A DNA stretch of 5,663 nt, taken from the NCBI GenBank assembly GCA_004211235.1, contig SEEY01000294.1:1-5663 (forward strand), written 5' to 3'. Below the pieces are notes generated by a model. The model had not been told where the DNA came from and did no database searches. It saw nothing but the letters and a program-made list of their open reading frames with translations. This document shows, piece after piece, positions 5,585-5,663 of this stretch. A program made the position numbers and the translations under genes. Each line of letters opens with the position of its first letter. Position 1 is the stretch's first letter. This DNA is from Rubrivivax sp. (GTDB lineage Bacteria; Pseudomonadota; Gammaproteobacteria; Burkholderiales; Burkholderiaceae).

Positions 5585-5663
5585 AGCGGCGCGATGTCGA
5601 CGCCGTGCTCGGCCAGCCAGGGCGCCCAGGCGCCGTCCGAGCCGAGCTGCGGCCAGGAGGCGC
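5528..5663 (-). pseudogene. Inverted partial copy of the flavoprotein gene, carrying its probable true continuation
   Basis: On the minus strand from 5661 downward, the frame reads [15 protein letters not shown], then [13 protein letters not shown], then [13 protein letters not shown]. The first part duplicates the plus-strand arm. PANCGFDV (about 5578-5555) is what the HI0933/PP_4765 family has after the LxP segment, and it is missing from the plus strand. The likeliest reading is that the genome continues from PLQP into this sequence and that bases 5521-5663 are stored in reversed orientation. The stretch after FDV does not match the family pattern I recall, so the exact junction near 5521-5530 is uncertain. 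Confidence 0.65.
5585..5663 (-). repeat. Right arm of the 79-base inverted repeat, reaching the very end of the window
   Basis: This arm is the exact reverse complement of 5442-5520 and ends at the last base of the window, so its outer limit is unknown and it may continue. Read on the minus strand it encodes the same peptide as the left arm. A perfect copy of coding DNA in head-to-head orientation, separated by 64 bases, is typical of a foldback chimera at a contig end. Confidence 0.97.

Noticed and set aside
5442..5663. The terminal inverted repeat as an insertion-sequence end, hairpin telomere or large terminator
   Set aside because: Both arms are ordinary coding sequence of one flavoprotein gene with no transposase, target duplication or T-tract, so a foldback of the gene on itself explains it better.

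Overview
The window is high-GC DNA with dense codon use, short or overlapping gene junctions, and no tRNA, rRNA, CRISPR array or recognisable insertion sequence. GC-rich codon bias and the protein families suggest a betaproteobacterium of the Burkholderiales (Roseateles/Mitsuaria/Rubrivivax-like). That assignment is an inference from general sequence character, not from a marker gene. All real genes lie on the + strand.

Region 1 (about 1-2460) is a pectin-degradation module. It holds the 3' end of a CE8 pectinesterase, a PL1 pectate lyase that overlaps it by four bases (ATGA) and carries a combined twin-arginine/lipoprotein signal, and an IclR-family regulator that reads as KdgR almost from end to end. 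The expected logic is that the esterase removes methyl groups from pectin, the lyase cleaves the resulting polygalacturonate, and KdgR senses the catabolite (KDG in enterobacteria) and derepresses the pathway. The promoter and operator of the esterase-lyase pair lie upstream of the window.

Region 2 (2461-4906) begins with a 93-base gap containing a hairpin just after kdgR. Then comes a tightly coupled three-gene unit: a CurA/YncB-type NADPH-dependent MDR reductase, an ElaA-type GNAT acetyltransferase (TGATG junction), and a classical short-chain dehydrogenase (ATGA junction with a strong internal Shine-Dalgarno). The shared substrate, if any, cannot be read from the sequence.

Region 3 (4907-5663) starts a HI0933/PP_4765-type FAD flavoprotein. 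Its frame is normal up to about residue 197 and then collapses at a sharp boundary. Bases 5585-5663 are a perfect 79-base reverse complement of 5442-5520, and the minus strand of the 64-base loop reads the peptide PANCGFDV, which looks like the true continuation of the protein. The end of the window is therefore a foldback (inverted chimera), most likely an amplification, library or assembly artefact and less likely a real inverted rearrangement. The stop codon at 5582-5584 should not be taken as the natural end of this gene.

No convincing new system was found. The most notable observations are the foldback end, the kdgR-pectinase linkage outside the enterobacteria, and the Tat-lipoprotein pectate lyase.
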